DNA of 64,000 nucleotides from Diadema setosum. Taxonomy: Eukaryota > Echinodermata > Echinoidea > Diadematoida > Diadematidae. A model generated the notes under the pieces. The model worked only from the letters and a program-made list of their open reading frames with translations, was not told where the DNA came from and did not search any database. Each line of letters starts with the position of its first letter. The stretch's first letter is position 1. A program made the translations under genes and the position numbers. The stretch is from positions 15,875,047 through 15,939,046 of the forward strand of contig CM067072.1 in the NCBI GenBank assembly GCA_033980235.1, read 5' to 3'. This document shows, piece after piece, positions 24,595-37,815 of the stretch.

Positions 24595-26189
24595 TTGCTC
24601 TATGTCATCAGATGTGCATTTCAAAGTTCATGTCCATGATATAATTTTCTTGATTCTTGATTGATTTACCTTAAATTAATAGTGTTGTTTTTGTAGGGGT
24701 ATAGCAAGTTACAAATGCGATTTCTATACATCAGTAATCTTGTGTATAATGTCACGTTATAGATAATGCCCTTATATCATTGTGGGGGAAAATGTTGAAT
24801 ATAGACATTATCCAAACCTAATTGTACCTTTATGTACATACTGCAATTTTCCAAAAACTCAATTTTATCTTCTCTCCTTTCAAACATTCAGAAAAAAAAA
24901 TATGAACAGAATAATTTATTCTACTTTGAGGTTAAGTATATTATGCCTATTTTGAAGGTGACCCTGACATGTCCCTTTTCATCTGACTTTTTTTCTCTCT
25001 CTGATTTCTCTATTAACCATATTTGCTGTAGGATATTTCAGTCACAGGTATAATGAGAATATTATCTATCAAATATTCTTGCCTGTAGTATTGACACAAG
25101 TTGATTACAAGATAACCCCTTTTCTATCAGTTCAATTCCCACTAAATGTCAATCAGATAGATATGGATCAGTGCACACTGGAAAAAAATATTTTGCATTA
25201 TTATCTAAACTAAATGCAAATATGAAGGTGAGGGGAGGATAAATTTATTCTATACTATATTAGCACTGTTGGTATTTCATTCAAAGTCATAGTTAAAATG
25301 ATCAGGGTGAGCAAATTTGCACTACAGTACAGTTCAAAATAACTCTAAGCCCAATTATATCAAGTCGCAAGAGTTCGCTCGACCAGCTCGCGGGGACTCA
25401 TTGGATATCGTGGTGTGGTAATACAGGAAACTGCAGGAAGTAATATACAACACCAGTCAGTTTGTCCTCACTAACCAAACCCACTGCGGACACACATTCT
25501 TTCACTCCGTTCCTCATTTGATTTCTCTGTTTGTGCCTCATTCAAGAATTAATTTTTGGTAAATGGGTTACGACAGCCAATCAAGTTGCAGAACCAGCCA
25601 CACTGTAGTCTCTGTTCAAGACTTGAAACTTACATTTCCATGGCATTGCGTCACACAAGTGTGACAACCAATCCTTTCTCACCATGTAATTTTAAATCCA
25701 TGAAAAATGGACTGAAGTTTTTTTCGCTACATCTATGTAGCGAATGAACTTCGGACACAAATAGCACAAAATGTGAGATTACAAAAAATGTCTAATGCAT
25801 AAAAAAGGCCTCATCTTTGACGCACCGTGCCATTTACCATACGAATATCATACACTGATTCATCTATGAATTTGTTAATTCTTCCATTCATTCATTCATC
25901 CAATCAGTTATTGATACTATGTGCAGCATCCTCTTCATCAAATGAAATATGATTTGGAATCTGTACAGAAATGTTCCTGCTACAAAGGCTCATGGTTTTA
26001 TGAAGTTATGACAGTGGGTCCAAAGTGATGGAATATCAATATCCTGATGAAAAAAGAAAGGAAAACAAGAATTATGCCTAGAAAACTTGCATTAAGTAGA
26101 AAGCCACAATTGAAGACTGAGAGAGAAATGAGAAATACACAGAGAGTAAGATGGGAGATTGTGAGCTGCAATATCTGCTGCCATCCTAC
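24595..26189. other. Intron stretch with one small palindrome
   Basis: AT-rich. An imperfect palindrome at 25714-25752 (TCGCTACAT / ATGTAGCGA core) is the only structure. No exon found. Confidence 0.45.
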
Positions 26190-26439
26190 CTGCATTGGGC
26201 TCAAAGATGGTCTTGAGCTTGTCGAGGGCCTCCGAGAAGTTCCGGACATCTCGCGTCAGCTGGAGGATTTCCTCGTGGTTGACGATCGGCGCCTCCATGC
26301 AGTCCGACGTGGAGTTCAGGCTGGTTGACGAGTTGCTCTTTGACAGTCTGTATCCGGCGGTCAGTGGTCCACCACTGGACATAACAGCGATGCTGGCAGG
26401 ACGGGCGTAACTCTCACTGAGATTGCTCCCCCGCTTTGT
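26190..26439 (-). CDS. ARHGAP29/45/GMIP-family RhoGAP, internal exon (Ser-rich leader plus start of helical segment)
   Basis: This exon is 250 bases: 83 codons plus one base, phase 0 to phase 1. The acceptor is a pyrimidine-rich tract ending in TGTAG and the donor is GCAG|GTAGGA. The first half is Ser/Thr-rich and probably disordered (YRLSKSNSSTSLNSTSD). The second half, EEILQLTRDVRNFSEALDKL, matches the family segment that reads EDISHLLADVARFAEGLEKL in ARHGAP45 and is preserved in ARHGAP29. This exon carries the start of the conserved N-terminal helical region. It is 21 kb from the next exon at 5.0 kb but only 1 kb from the previous one at 27.5 kb. Possible phosphorylation of the Ser-rich stretch is inference only. 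Confidence 0.88.
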
Positions 26440-27428
26440 CTACAGGGAAGGGGAAGAAATGCACAATTTCATGTGTCATCGCCTGAATGCTGACTCTGTA
26501 TGTATTTTCAGTTTACTTTACTATCAAAATGTCATAAATGCCTGTAGATCCTATCTCAAAGGGGAATATTAATAGCGCTTAACACATACTCCACTAGTTT
26601 CTTTAGCAGCAGCTGGCGTATGATATGACCTCATTCATAATAACAATTCCAAATTACAGAGTACACATCACATCACATGCTTCAGACTGATATGACCTGA
26701 CTGAAGTCACGATCCAAACTCTTCAAGCCAACCAGGCATGCCAAACAGTCAGTTTCAGATCTACAGTATGACATTTCAGGCATATGGACAACATCTATTC
26801 ATTCATTTGTACGACACATTTATGCCTGCTGTATGTCATATGCTGACTTTTATAGTCCGGTCCAATGAAACACAAGGAGGCAATACTGTGTACCCATTTT
26901 CTGAGTCTGCTTGATACAACATGAGGAATACTCCTACAATGTACAAACAACTTCAATCACATGCTCGGGGTGCCTTTTTTTGCATTCCCATAGTCAATCT
27001 CTGGCTTTTTTTTTAAATTATGTTACTGAGTTCTTGATGAGTAATTGCTTCAATTGCTCTTAATAAATGCTAGCTATATTTAAAGTCAAATGTCATATAC
27101 CTGCACTTTAATATCAATTGATATTCTTTTTTATTGAAACGATATAAGGTCAAGCTCATTTAGCGTTTCCTTATTTAGCATAAATTGCAATTTGCAGTCA
27201 TTACTACATTTTAGGAAAGCAGCTCGTGATACAGTTGCATCACATCATTTTCTTTTTTCACGACCTCATGACTATGGAAATAAAAAAGATTCCAAGCATA
27301 ATTTGAAAGCAAACTTCTGGATTCACAACCTAATGCAGTTAAGTTTGACATACTGCATCCCATGTTGTCTCTTCTGTACAAAGGTAGTTTATGACCAATT
27401 AATGGCCCAATTAAAGTTTTCGGCTCAC
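26440..27428. other. Intron between two RhoGAP-family exons
   Basis: About 1 kb of AT-rich sequence with no repeat or structured element that I can see. Confidence 0.6.
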
Positions 27429-27569
27429 CTTCATACTCCGTGCACGGAGCGTCAGATCCCAGTCGGGGTGTTGACCCCGGGGGGAGGGGAGAGGTCCGAA
27501 GGGGGATCCCGGGGAAGTGATGTCTGAGGCATTCAGGGAGCTGGGACTGCACAGCGAGACATCCACTTC
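27429..27569 (-). CDS. RhoGAP-family gene, Ser/Pro-rich N-terminal exon
   Basis: The exon is 141 bases, 47 codons, phase 0 on both sides. On the minus strand a CTTTTGCAG acceptor precedes it and ATGAAG|GTGAGC follows it. The peptide begins EVDVSLCSPSS and contains GSPFGPLPSPRGQHPDWD; it is rich in Ser and Pro and probably disordered. It has no domain I recognise. I assign it to the ARHGAP-family gene by strand, phase, coding-like GC content and its place just upstream of the conserved exon at 26.2-26.4 kb. Vertebrate family members also have Ser/Pro-rich leaders, but these align poorly, so homology of this exon is not shown. Confidence 0.72.
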
Positions 27570-29143
27570 CTGCAAAAGAGAAGCAGGGGGGAAGGAAATA
27601 AGAATTCTTTTAATAGAAAAATTACACAAACCAAGATACAAGTGTTGGTGATTTTTGCTGAACAGACTCTGAATAGAGGGTAGAGGTAGAATTGACGAGA
27701 TTAAACATTACAAATCAATGCATGATTTGATTCTGGCTTCATCAGCTGAAAGGGATTCAGTGATTGTCTGCCCAAGTGTTAAAAGCTATCGATGGGTTGT
27801 AGGAAAGAAGTACATTGTATCGTATGAATATGCTACAAATATAGAGCATGATATCTGTATCAAAACAAAACAACAAATGAGTCAGCTGTATAATCACCAA
27901 CATGAAAACATGAACAAATACAAGAACCCCATTTACTCCAGTTCTATCCCTTTTGTTTGGTACTTGATTATTTGTGGCAAATTGGAGTCGATTACGGTAC
28001 GTTGTAATTTTAACTTTAAACAGGTAGCCTACAATCACACACGGGAGAATCAAAAGTATTCTTGAGGACATCTATATAGGGCAACCTACACATGTGTATC
28101 ATGGCAGGTTTGAATAGCAAGTTCACTACAATAATGTACTGCTTGAATATTTGGGGAAGTTAAAGAAGAACACTCGTAAACCAATATACCAAGGGTACAC
28201 AGTGTCACATATATCTGCCTATCAGCTACAAAACTGGACTTCAAATACATCGTGTAGGAGGTGCAGTTACAGCATAGAAACAACAAATTTAAGCGTATGT
28301 CCCCTGGAGATCATAATATATTTGATAGTAAAAGAGTAAATGGTACAAGTTGGGACATCAAATTGATATCTCTAAGCTTTAGAGGCAGTAATAAAAAAAA
28401 AAAAAGATACCATGCGACTGCCCACTTTCCGCTCAGTGTTCCTAGTAGCACTTCATGGAACACTTGCTCGCTGCAACAATAAAATATAAACTCACTCAAA
28501 TGACAAGATGACCTTTATAGTGTATTAAAAATGATGGTGTCATACCAACATCACTTTTTGTTCAACAAATGGCTAGACCATGGACACAGCAGTTAATATG
28601 TGAGGAGTTCAGGAGATTATGCTAACTTATGAGTATGAGTAAAATTTTCATCAGCTCACACAGAATTGTTGATTGCAGGTTTGATTCCCGTGACCAAGGT
28701 ATTGTGCAGTGCTATACATTCAAGAGTATATTGATATGCACTATGTGTGAAAGCATTACACCACATACAAAGACAAATGGAGGCAGCTAATAATATTTTG
28801 ACATCTCAAGGAGAGAAGATGAGTCAATGAAGTCAATAAATATGTGATCTACATGTATGCAGAACAGTAAATTGATGTTGTATCAATAATCACTTCCCAT
28901 GTCGACATGGTAACTGCAGATGCAATAATTGGCTTGAAAAGGTCTCGCTATGATTACTCCTACATGGATTGAAGTAAAAATATATATATTTTCACACTCA
29001 ACCAATATCTGGGGGAAAAAAAGAACTTAAGAATTAAACCTTTTTTTATCAAAAGAGTCCTTTTGAGTATCGGAGTATACTTGTATAATAGTCTTTGAAG
29101 AATGTTGTTAAAGATTAGCAACATATAGATGCATCACACATAC
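27570..29143. other. Intron stretch
   Basis: AT-rich. A B-box-like GGTTTGATTCC at about 28678 may be a SINE remnant. No other feature. Confidence 0.45.
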
Positions 29144-29305
29144 CTGATCTCTAGGCTCAAAGTAATTGATGATTTTGTCAAATAAAGTCAAACGCTCTGA
29201 TAGAAAAATCCACTGGATGGCCTTCCTCATAAAAGAAAAGGGAAGTGCTCTGGCTGATGCATGCTGTATAAATCCCAAGCCAAGTTTCAAAGCATGTCTG
29301 GCTGA
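29144..29305 (-). CDS. Possible extra exon of the RhoGAP-family gene
   Basis: An open minus-strand stretch ends at a strong donor, GATCAG|GTATGTG, and begins at a fair acceptor, TTTATCCTCCAG. With these limits it is 54 codons in phase 0/0 and would fit between the exons at 32.2 and 27.5 kb. The peptide is rich in aromatic and basic residues (for example IQWIFLSERLTLFDKIINYF) and matches nothing I know in this family. Another acceptor, at about 29333, would extend it but breaks the phase with the neighbours. It could be an alternative exon or a chance ORF. Transcript data would decide. Confidence 0.28.
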
Positions 29306-29399
29306 CTGGAGGATAAATCTGCTATTGATATCGCTGTGAAAGGGGACAGCTACATTTGTATCTCTGCCAGCGTGCATGGGTTATATATACACAACTTGA

Positions 29400-29705
29400 A
29401 CCGGCAATATTTCTTGTTTTCTTTGCATTTTGAACTGCATGATCCCTGTTCCTTTTCTTCGGCCCAAAGCGGAAACCAAAGAACCCAATCAAACTGGCTC
29501 GGCTGCAGGATGTTTGAACACTTTAAAAATAAAATTTCATTGGCAGGGGGAAGGCATAACTGAAGATCTCTATCAGCTGACTCAAAGGCCAGTGAAGCAA
29601 ACACTTCCCTGTATGATCAATGGGAAGCCAGCGCATGGCCTCTACCATGCTTGCCTGTTTTTCCCCCGCTCTCTGGACCTCTCTCTCTCCCTCTGCTTTG
29701 AGTGA
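29400..29705. promoter_or_regulatory. Candidate conserved non-coding block
   Basis: Complex, non-repetitive, GC-richer block in an intron, without a credible reading frame. It contains CAATCAAACTGG and TCAGCTGACTC (an E-box CAGCTG). A possible enhancer, unproved. Confidence 0.17.
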
Positions 29706-29989
29706 ATCACGATTCAAAGTTCAAATTTAATCCAATGTTCAAGTTGGCTTAGTTTTAATAGACGAAATAAAATCAAACAAACAGAGAGATATAAGAAGTA
29801 AATAAATCTGACGTAAGATGAGAAACTTATACAATGTACCCCCATTTCACAGATATTTTTTTTTTTCCTCATCAGGCACTTGTTGGAGGGAAAGTTTTTT
29901 GCATCCTGCAACGAACTCATCCTCATCAGATCATCCATCTGACATGTCTGACACTGACCTGATAGTCGTCCAACACAAGTCAGATTCAT

Positions 29990-31876
29990 CAGACTGCAAT
30001 CTGATACACTTCATTTGGTGGCTAGAAGCAAAAACGTTTATGGTGAATGTTGGCCATTTTAACTGTAAGAGGCAGTAGTCCAAAAGTTATGTTTTATGTT
30101 ACATTTTATGTCAGTGTAGGGAAATTTGTTGATCAGTTGCAATAAAAAACAACTTGATGCAAAAATCACAAATTTGAGTCATGGAGTAAAAGCAACTGAT
30201 CACATCATTTACTTGGAAGTATAATACTATCTGCAGCATGTTTATGGAACACAGTGATTCAGGTATGACATACCAGGTATACCTAATGCCCTGAATCAAA
30301 GTCACATGTTGCGCCTAGAGTAGATACTAAAAGACTATACAGTTATTTTTCAGTGTTTGTTTGCAAGATTTGTGGTGCTTTGGCAAACAAGGAAACCATA
30401 AAGGGATTATCAGGCAGCTTACTCAGTCTGTGACTCAAAAGTGCCAAGCTGGAAGAAACTATCAACAAGATTAGACAGTCTCACACCCCACACACCACAA
30501 GTGCATCATAGAGGAAATCCTGAAGAAAAGATATGATAGCTGGAATCGATAAATTGGCCCTGAAACACAGGATAAGGCATGAGCCTAATAGTTGATGCGA
30601 CCATGACACCTGAAGAGTTACAGTATACCAATATCCAAATGAAGGAGGATCCAAGGAGCTAATATGAAGATACTTGTGTGTAAAAAATAGCCGCATTCAC
30701 AAATTGGACTGATTGCTTTTTGCATTGCAATGCAAAAATCATTTTTATTTGGAACCATTCACACGTGAAAAAATAATCACAGTGTTTGAAAAACAAATAA
30801 ACAGTGACTGGAACCTATGTGACCCTGAGCATCCAAACTTGAGTTTCTCTTTGCATTCTGTGTATAAATACTCCTGAAGGCAAATTATCACAATGTTAAA
30901 AACAAAAACAAAACAAAACAAAATCAAGCTAGATTGATTTTTGCATTGTGATGCAGATCACAATAATTACCAATTTTCTTGTGTCCACACACACAAATTA
31001 ACAGTTTTTAAATAGCGCTATAGAACTTGAGTCCCAGAAATCATAAATTTGGGTGTGTGTTAACAGCACTTTTTACATTCCTATAGGGCTAAAACGATTC
31101 CCAATCAGTGACAGTGGTTCATAGCTTGTATGTCGAAAGTGTCTCAAGGAATTTCCAAAACAAACTTTCCATTTTATATTCGACTGTGACTGTGTATGAT
31201 ATTGGAATCCTTACAAAAGGCATGTAAAGATGTGTACCTCTTCAAGAAAAAAAAAATGAATATGATTTCTTGATCTTGCACCTGTCATACAACACATGGA
31301 AAAAAAAAATCTTGTCCCAAACTGGAAGTAAAAATCCTCTACACTAAAGAAAACAGGCAAAATCTATGATGTCCAAAAATGATGATATCCAGAAATGCAG
31401 ATATCACATTTCACACCATCAGATTTAATTGAACATGATTGCATTACCCTGGAACATGCCTTCTTTATTTTTTTTTTTTCTAAAGAATGTCTGAGTCTAG
31501 CATTGCACAAATGAAGTAAAATCCTGCCACTTGTGTAATTATTTGAATATATTCTTCATGTCGCAGTAAACATCTCTTCCATGAATTCCACGGGTTTCCT
31601 ACATCCAATGTTCATGGCTCTTTCTTTTTGTTTCCTGTCCCACAATTGAAACTTCTGACTCATCCCATTTAAGCTGGCAATCAGATCACAATGAAATCAA
31701 CAGCAGTCCAGAAAGGAGCCGGAGGATTCAATGCCATAAGATCTACAGGTGCAATAGTTTGAATGAGTGAAACCCTTAAATGCTATCTAGGGCAAAGCAG
31801 AGCTTCCCATATTAGTATTTCACAATTCCAAGTCCTTCAAGACACTGCGAATGCATTCAGGCTTTTGTCAGTCCTT
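29990..31876. other. Intron stretch without clear features
   Basis: AT-rich, homopolymer-containing, no exon or repeat copy detected. Confidence 0.45.
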
Positions 31877-32132
31877 ATATGAAGAGCTCATTTGCAAAAG
31901 GGGTTAGATCCATTTTTGATGAAAATTTAGTTATTAGCATCACTGCACAGAATTTCATTTGAGTTTAGTTGCAGTGAAAATTTCAAATCCAGACAAACAT
32001 TTGAGTAGAAATTATAGCAGAATTAGATTTTGATTTTCCATACACTTGTGTACAAATTCTAACAAACAAACCAGTTTTTCTCTAAAGTACTAAAAATGGA
32101 TCTAGCCCCTTTTGCAAATAAACTCCTCATAT
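31877..32132. repeat. 256-bp MITE next to an exon
   Basis: Ends ATATGAAGAGCTCATTTGCA and its inverse TGCAAATAAACTCCTCATAT; the match continues through GGGGTTAGATCCATTTTT (about 40 bases, few mismatches). It ends 26 bases from the donor of the exon at 32159. Confidence 0.82.
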
Positions 32133-32158
32133 GTGAATTTGAGGGCTGAGGATATTAC

Positions 32159-32311
32159 ATCAATTCTTGGGCTTTCAACCGCAAATCGCTCGTGGTCATA
32201 CTGTGAACGTGAGGATCCTCTAAAAGAGCCCGCCGGATTCCCCGACAGATCCAGCGACTGCCGATGTGCGTCCCAACGAGGCCCCGGAAACTCTGACTTT
32301 AGAATCACTTC
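32159..32311 (-). CDS. Probable second coding exon of the RhoGAP-family gene
   Basis: On the minus strand an open frame with coding-like GC content starts after an ag dinucleotide (CAACCAG|GAAGTG) and ends at ATTGAT|GTAATA. These limits give 153 bases, 51 codons, phase 0/0, which join both the first coding exon and the exon at 27.5 kb in frame. The peptide starts EVILKSEFPGPRWD and ends HERFAVESPRID. It is polar, has no domain I recognise and is probably disordered. The acceptor lacks a strong pyrimidine tract, so its exact right end is unsure. A 256-bp inverted-repeat element ends only about 26 bases beyond the donor. Confidence 0.55.
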
Positions 32312-32399
32312 CTGGTTGGCCCTGCATGACCTACCGTTCGGCTGACTGTTCCCTAGTTCGGGCACCAACACATTTCAGATCTCTGTCCTCAAATGTATA

Positions 32400-34182
32400 C
32401 AAATTCACACTCATACTCATACTCACTCACACACTCACTGCTCACACAACATTGCATGCAACTTGTAAACACTACGCCTCTTCCGCACACACAGAAGTCT
32501 GTCCTTATACACAACTTGTACTCACTTTAAAACAAGGAAATATTATGATGATTAAGTTCTAAACAAACCACTTTTGTCATAATATGTGACTTCCCCTCTG
32601 AATCAAGAAAAACTAGAATTAACTAAACTGTACAATCTTCATTCTTGGTCTGTGAGCGTAATTCTATACCACGTTGAAATACACCACTGCACATACCAAA
32701 CTTGACATTTTCAAATTATATCTGCCTGTCAGACAGGTATAATTCTTTAAACATCCTGTTATTTAATGATAGCTAAAGGTCACTGCTAGGGCACATTCCT
32801 TCATACTGTATGCACACTACCCAAGAAGAATAAATTACGAAAAATGTGCCTTCCGGTGGCTCTCACATAGAACAATCAGGCTATAGATTACCAAAATTTT
32901 AGCTCAGCCAGCTCAAATTTGCTTATAAATCAAAACATATCAACCAAACAATCTTTCACTCAAAGCAATATGTTCACAGGATCTTTTCATCATCTTCAGT
33001 GAATCTTGTCATACCAGACTGATTCATAATGACAAGGATGTAGTATTGTCTTTTTATACGTCATCACTGTGTTTGAAAAACACAAGGAGTGACAGTCAGT
33101 CTGACAGACATCTTGAAGGTACAATACTGATATTGCTATGCAGTGGGTTGCCAAGACAACCGAGGCCATGGTAACTGGTGCCATAGCAACCAGACAGGAC
33201 AGAGTCATTATCAGCTCTTATCCCACATCTTGTTCACTGGTCTGTGGTTTAAACATAATTAGAGTGTGGGCTTGTACATCACTTTGGTACACGATTAGGA
33301 TCTACTCATTGTGAGAATCAATGCTGTGACAAAGAAAATAATAGTAACCAAATGAACATATTGTAAAGCTAGATATTTTTGTGGCATAAAATTTTCGCTA
33401 ATTTGAGCTGGCAATGGCCTTTTTGAATCATGGAATCTTTGCGTATTGTCTCTGGCATTCAATGCATGTAGTGTAGACAAAAACTTTCTCATGCATTTAA
33501 ATTTTGCGAATCTTGGCTCTTGCAAGATTCACAAAGTTAAAATGCATGCAAACATTCCTCCTTTATCAGTAGTATGCTAAAAGCAGTTCAATGCCCTATA
33601 GATTACAAACACTTTTATTGTATGACTTGGGCACTACCCACCATTTGGCTTTTTAAAGATATTCCCAATGTTTCATTTCATGCAAATGTTCTCCAATCTG
33701 TTGCTTTGTGTCTTTAAGCCATTCAATAGGCACTTTTGTTATGATATAGACCTACCTACAATTCATCATTTAAATGTATTCATTGGTGGCTGATCAGGTA
33801 TTCTATTCCACTTGTATTTTTGGTTCTGTTATAACTGTACCGTCAAACCAAAATTAGACCAGTCAGGTACTGGTTAATGTGATAATGAATAACACATCTG
33901 TTGGCAAAACAACTATTGGCTGATGCTGTCAAACTAACCAGTTGTATTGACTCTTTCAAACTTTTGTGTAACATAAATTTAACATGGCTACATCTGATTT
34001 TATGCAAAACATGACAAGAGAGTGGGAGAGAGAAAAGAAAAATGGGGGGGGGGGGGAGAGGAAGCGAGACAGACAGACAGATAGGTACATACAGCATATA
34101 CCACATAGCATAGGCCAATTACACGAAGATACACTTGGCAGTACTTTCTACTGGCACTGACCTCAGTGAGCAGGTGTTGGGT
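32400..34182. other. Intron 1 stretch without clear features
   Basis: AT-rich intron. No exon or element could be supported; a G run at 34044-34056 is present. Confidence 0.45.
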
Positions 34183-34552
34183 ATTAAAGGTCCAGTTTAC
34201 CTTTGGGAGCAGTGATTTAAAAAAATTTCAAGATATCAAATTTGATGCATATGTGTAGGTCTGTTGTATCACAAAACATCCTACCATATAAGATTTTTGC
34301 AATACAGCCTAAAATATAAGGAGATATCAGTATTTTTCTTAATAAACCGTTTACTGTAGACGGTTTAGTCTGGAAACATTTTTTATTATAACTGTTGTTC
34401 AGATTTTGTGTATTTAACAATACTTAACATCAATGATACGGATTCAAATTTTTACAGTGGTTGTTTCTATCCCTAAGTCACATTTTAGAACTATTTTAAA
34501 GCACTAATGCTGGGTTTTTGTTTCATCTGCAAATGGTAAATTATGCCTTTAA
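34183..34552. repeat. TTAA-flanked MITE, ~370 bp, uninterrupted copy
   Basis: Left end TTAAAGGTCCAGTTTACC; right end GGTAAATTATGCCTTTAA. The centre contains CCGTTTACTGTAGACGG, an inverted repeat. A second copy, reversed and split by an insertion, lies at 37977-39456. Confidence 0.85.
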
Positions 34553-34600
34553 AGGGAAATTTACCCTTAGGTATGGACTCGGTGAATGAACCAATATATA

Positions 34601-34809
34601 CTGTAAAAGTGCAAACTTTCGCGGTGTTATAATTTTCGCACATTTCGCGCAACCAGAAGCTAGCTCGAAAAAAAAAGCACATGAATATATTTGTATGCCA
34701 TATGTTCCAGTAGTTAATATCTTGATTCTGCAGAATTAAAAACACGCAAAACTCTTCTTACCCGGCCAAGTGCGAAAAATTAGTTGCGCGAAAATATCCA
34801 CTTTTACAG
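34601..34809. repeat. TA-flanked MITE, CTGTAAAAGTG ends
   Basis: CTGTAAAAGTGCAAACTTTC on the left mirrors ...CACTTTTACAG on the right. TA is duplicated outside each end. The subterminal region is rich in TTCGCGC words. About 209 bases, no coding content. Confidence 0.85.
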
Positions 34810-34829
34810 TAGTGCAGCTGTAGCTAAGA

Positions 34830-36639
34830 TACCAATTAAAGTTGAAGGAAAAGTGGATGATCCCTTAAAAGCTTTAGAGTGATGGCAACAAAAGTCAACT
34901 GCTTTGTTTTTTTCTGTTTTACTCTATTTCAAAATAGTTACAATCTGAATGGTATAGTCTCGAGTAGAAATGTTAAAAAAGTGATCCTAGAATACTCTGT
35001 ATAACTCCACAGGGTGTAAGAGGAATTGAAATATTGGATGTTTGTGTACAGAGCTGTAGGCCCTATTCCCTTCACTGGATATTAAATTCTTCATGAACTC
35101 TCAACCAAAAGGAGGTAACTGGCTTTAGAATGGCATGTGCAAAATTTCGGATCAAACCACCCTCCAGGTTTCGCAAAGGAGGAGTATAAACATTCCCGAA
35201 ATAGCTACCTAATTTTTCTCTACATGAAACCGACCAGAATATTTTATGCTCGCCCATATACAAAGGGATCTGATGTCTAGCAGGTTTTGCTATTACTGGG
35301 CCAGGCAGCAAAGGTTTTATACACTGTGTGAGTATATAATATTTCATATGGCTATGAGTGAAAAATTTCATTTGGTCACCCTGTGCTGCCCCATCCCCTT
35401 ATTTCAACATACCTCTAAAAACAAATTCTGAAACATAAAGCAGCGAAAGGTTGAAAATTATAGTTACAACTGACACAGACATCTTCACATTCAAAAGGGA
35501 AATCCTATCAGATAGTTGTGGACATTCATACTGATTATAGGTCCATATTGCATTGTTTATTTTGTTTCGAGGGGCAATAAAACATGTTACAGCACATTTA
35601 ACAACATATATTTTACTTTTGAATTATAATGTTTATTTTTTATTGTTTGCACAGACTCAATGAAAAACATGTTTTATGCTGAATGGGTTCTTCCCGTGTT
35701 CAACTAAATAAAATGAAAGGAAATTAAAAAAAAAAAAGACTTATCCACATACACATGTGCATATCCATGTATGTGTATATTTACATGTAAATCTTCATGC
35801 ATGTAATACTACATTCACTTGTTGCAAAGATGTGATACTATTCATTTATATTAAACTGTTTAATCTGTTTAAAGAAGACTACTATTAGGAATCACACATA
35901 TTGCCTCTTGGGGCTGACAGTTCATCATAAACTGTACACACGGCAATAACAGAAATATGTAACTGAGCCACTGAACCATCTACTAACAACACTTTCTGTT
36001 TATCATTTTCAATCCACTATCAGTATGATGGTTATTACAAGTGGATGGATCCACGCAAACTGCAACAAATTCATAATATGTCCTACTTGTGTGATAGCAC
36101 TAGCAGCAATAACTCAGTAACAATGTTTACATTTCAGTTCCCCAATTGAAAATAAAAAATGAAGAAGAAAGAATGCAGTTGTACAATATTGCTACCAGCA
36201 TATGCTAGTCATGCCTTGCTTGTTTTTCAATGCCTCTCATGCACAGCTGACAACAATACACTGGGCCTTTTGGACAATGCACTCATTGTACAATGCACAC
36301 TTATGTGTGCATAGCTGTGGTTGATGGTAGACAATTGAACCTATCGAGAGGATATTATGATAGACAGTTTTGTACCATTGCACAAATCGATCCATCTCTT
36401 CTGCTATAACAGCCATGGCAGCAACTTGTTCAAAACAACAGCATACCTGGAATTCACATAATAACAAAGTTTGCAACCAGTCAGGGGACTAGAAAATACA
36501 ACTGGTATGCATAGAAAACTATAAAAGAAGACCTAAACTCTCCTAAAGCAAAATATGTTTCTCTCAACTCACCTGCCTAGAAAGCTCAGTGATATAACAT
36601 CCACACAAAAATTCCTTCAGTCAGAAAGTTCGTTTTCTA
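34830..36639. other. Intron 1 stretch without clear features
   Basis: AT-rich; no repeat copy or exon detected. Confidence 0.45.
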
Positions 36640-36910
36640 AAACCAGCACGAAAACTACTTCTTTCCTCACAAATGTTTAACCAGCCATGACACACTATGG
36701 CACTTGTGATACGCAGCTTTCCGGGTGTAAAATACACACATTCCACTCTTTCAATGGGAGACTGATCTGAGTGGGCCTCTTCCCCCGAACTGAATGCGAC
36801 TGCCTCACAGCGCGGGGACACACAACATATATGACGAGTTTGACCCAGCGCTGCCGGAGTTGAGTGGGATCATTTGGGGGAATTGGCTTGGAACACAAAG
36901 GATGGCTCAA
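36640..36910 (-). promoter_or_regulatory. CpG-bearing block, possible alternative first exon
   Basis: A locally GC- and CpG-richer block inside intron 1, with overlapping minus-strand open frames and no clear splice pair. It could be an alternative promoter or first exon of the RhoGAP-family gene. No motif decides this. Confidence 0.15.
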
Positions 36911-36922
36911 GCCTGACTGAAC

Positions 36923-36957
36923 CAGGGAGGTGGGAAGAGTCTCTTCCCACCTCCCTG
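36923..36957. repeat. Perfect 35-nt palindrome flanked by direct repeats
   Basis: CAGGGAGGTGGGAAGAG, one T, then its exact complement. ACTGAAC lies immediately outside both ends. CAGGG is a typical hAT-transposon terminus and short direct flanks fit a target duplication. A related sequence is at 52109-52131. Confidence 0.75.
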
Positions 36958-37564
36958 ACTGAACAGAGGTCTTTTGTACCCCTGTAACTCACACCCCTCC
37001 ACCAGAACAGCTGAGGTAAACCACCAATGGCATTCAATACCTTATAAAAAGTTGGGATTCCCTTGTTTTTCTCAATCACCTCTTCTTCCTGTATTTTTGT
37101 TGTATCTGTTTGGGGGGGGGGGGGGGGCGGGGGTAGATGTGACTGTTGTGGGTTTTTCTGTGAAATCTTTGTGTTTAGCTGTTCTGTAGTTTTTGTTTGT
37201 TTGTTAGAACCTTCATTTGAGCATGCATGGATCCAGCAGTATGCCAACCTGACTTGTGTTCGGCATAGTTTAGCTTGTGTTGATATCAGTGTCATGGATA
37301 GAGCCACTGACATTTGACCTGGCAATATTAACATTCCTTCCTCTAATATCAAATTCTTACAGGTTCTCAGAGGACAGTGGAGTCCCATGTTTTCCAGACT
37401 GTGTTTTAAAACCTTTAATTTGCCGCTTGACAGCAGTGTTGAAGATTGTGATGGAATGTGATGACTACAGGTAAAGATTTGTGGTTAGGCTTACAATCCA
37501 CAACTAATCACAGTAATACAACAGGGGGTAAAAACTAATGGACCCTCATATGAGAGTTTTATTT

Positions 37565-37815
37565 ACAGGAAACCAAAGGCTGAATATAAGTGTGGATTAA
37601 ATGAAAGCAGGATTATTAGAAAACACCAGCAAAAGTTTGAGAAAAATTAGGCAATTGTTCAAAGTTTTGGTGTCATCATTGCTGAAAAAGGATACTACTG
37701 CACATTATCATGATGTCACTATGGACAACAATTTAAAGAAACTATAAAAAAGACATATATTTTTACTTTTCTATCAAATAGAGGAGCACTTGACTTTAAA
37801 CGGTCACGCAAAACT
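37565..37815. repeat. Same TTAA family, diverged fragment
   Basis: Shares AAAGTTTGAGAAAAATTAGG, TTCAAAGTTTTGGTGTC and GGACAACAATTTAAAGAAA with the 20.2-kb element. It is older by divergence and lacks the right arm. Confidence 0.6.

Noticed and set aside
36870..37388. 172-codon minus-strand ORF
   Set aside because: It crosses the 35-nt palindrome and a poly-G/C run giving poly-Pro; no coding signature beyond that.
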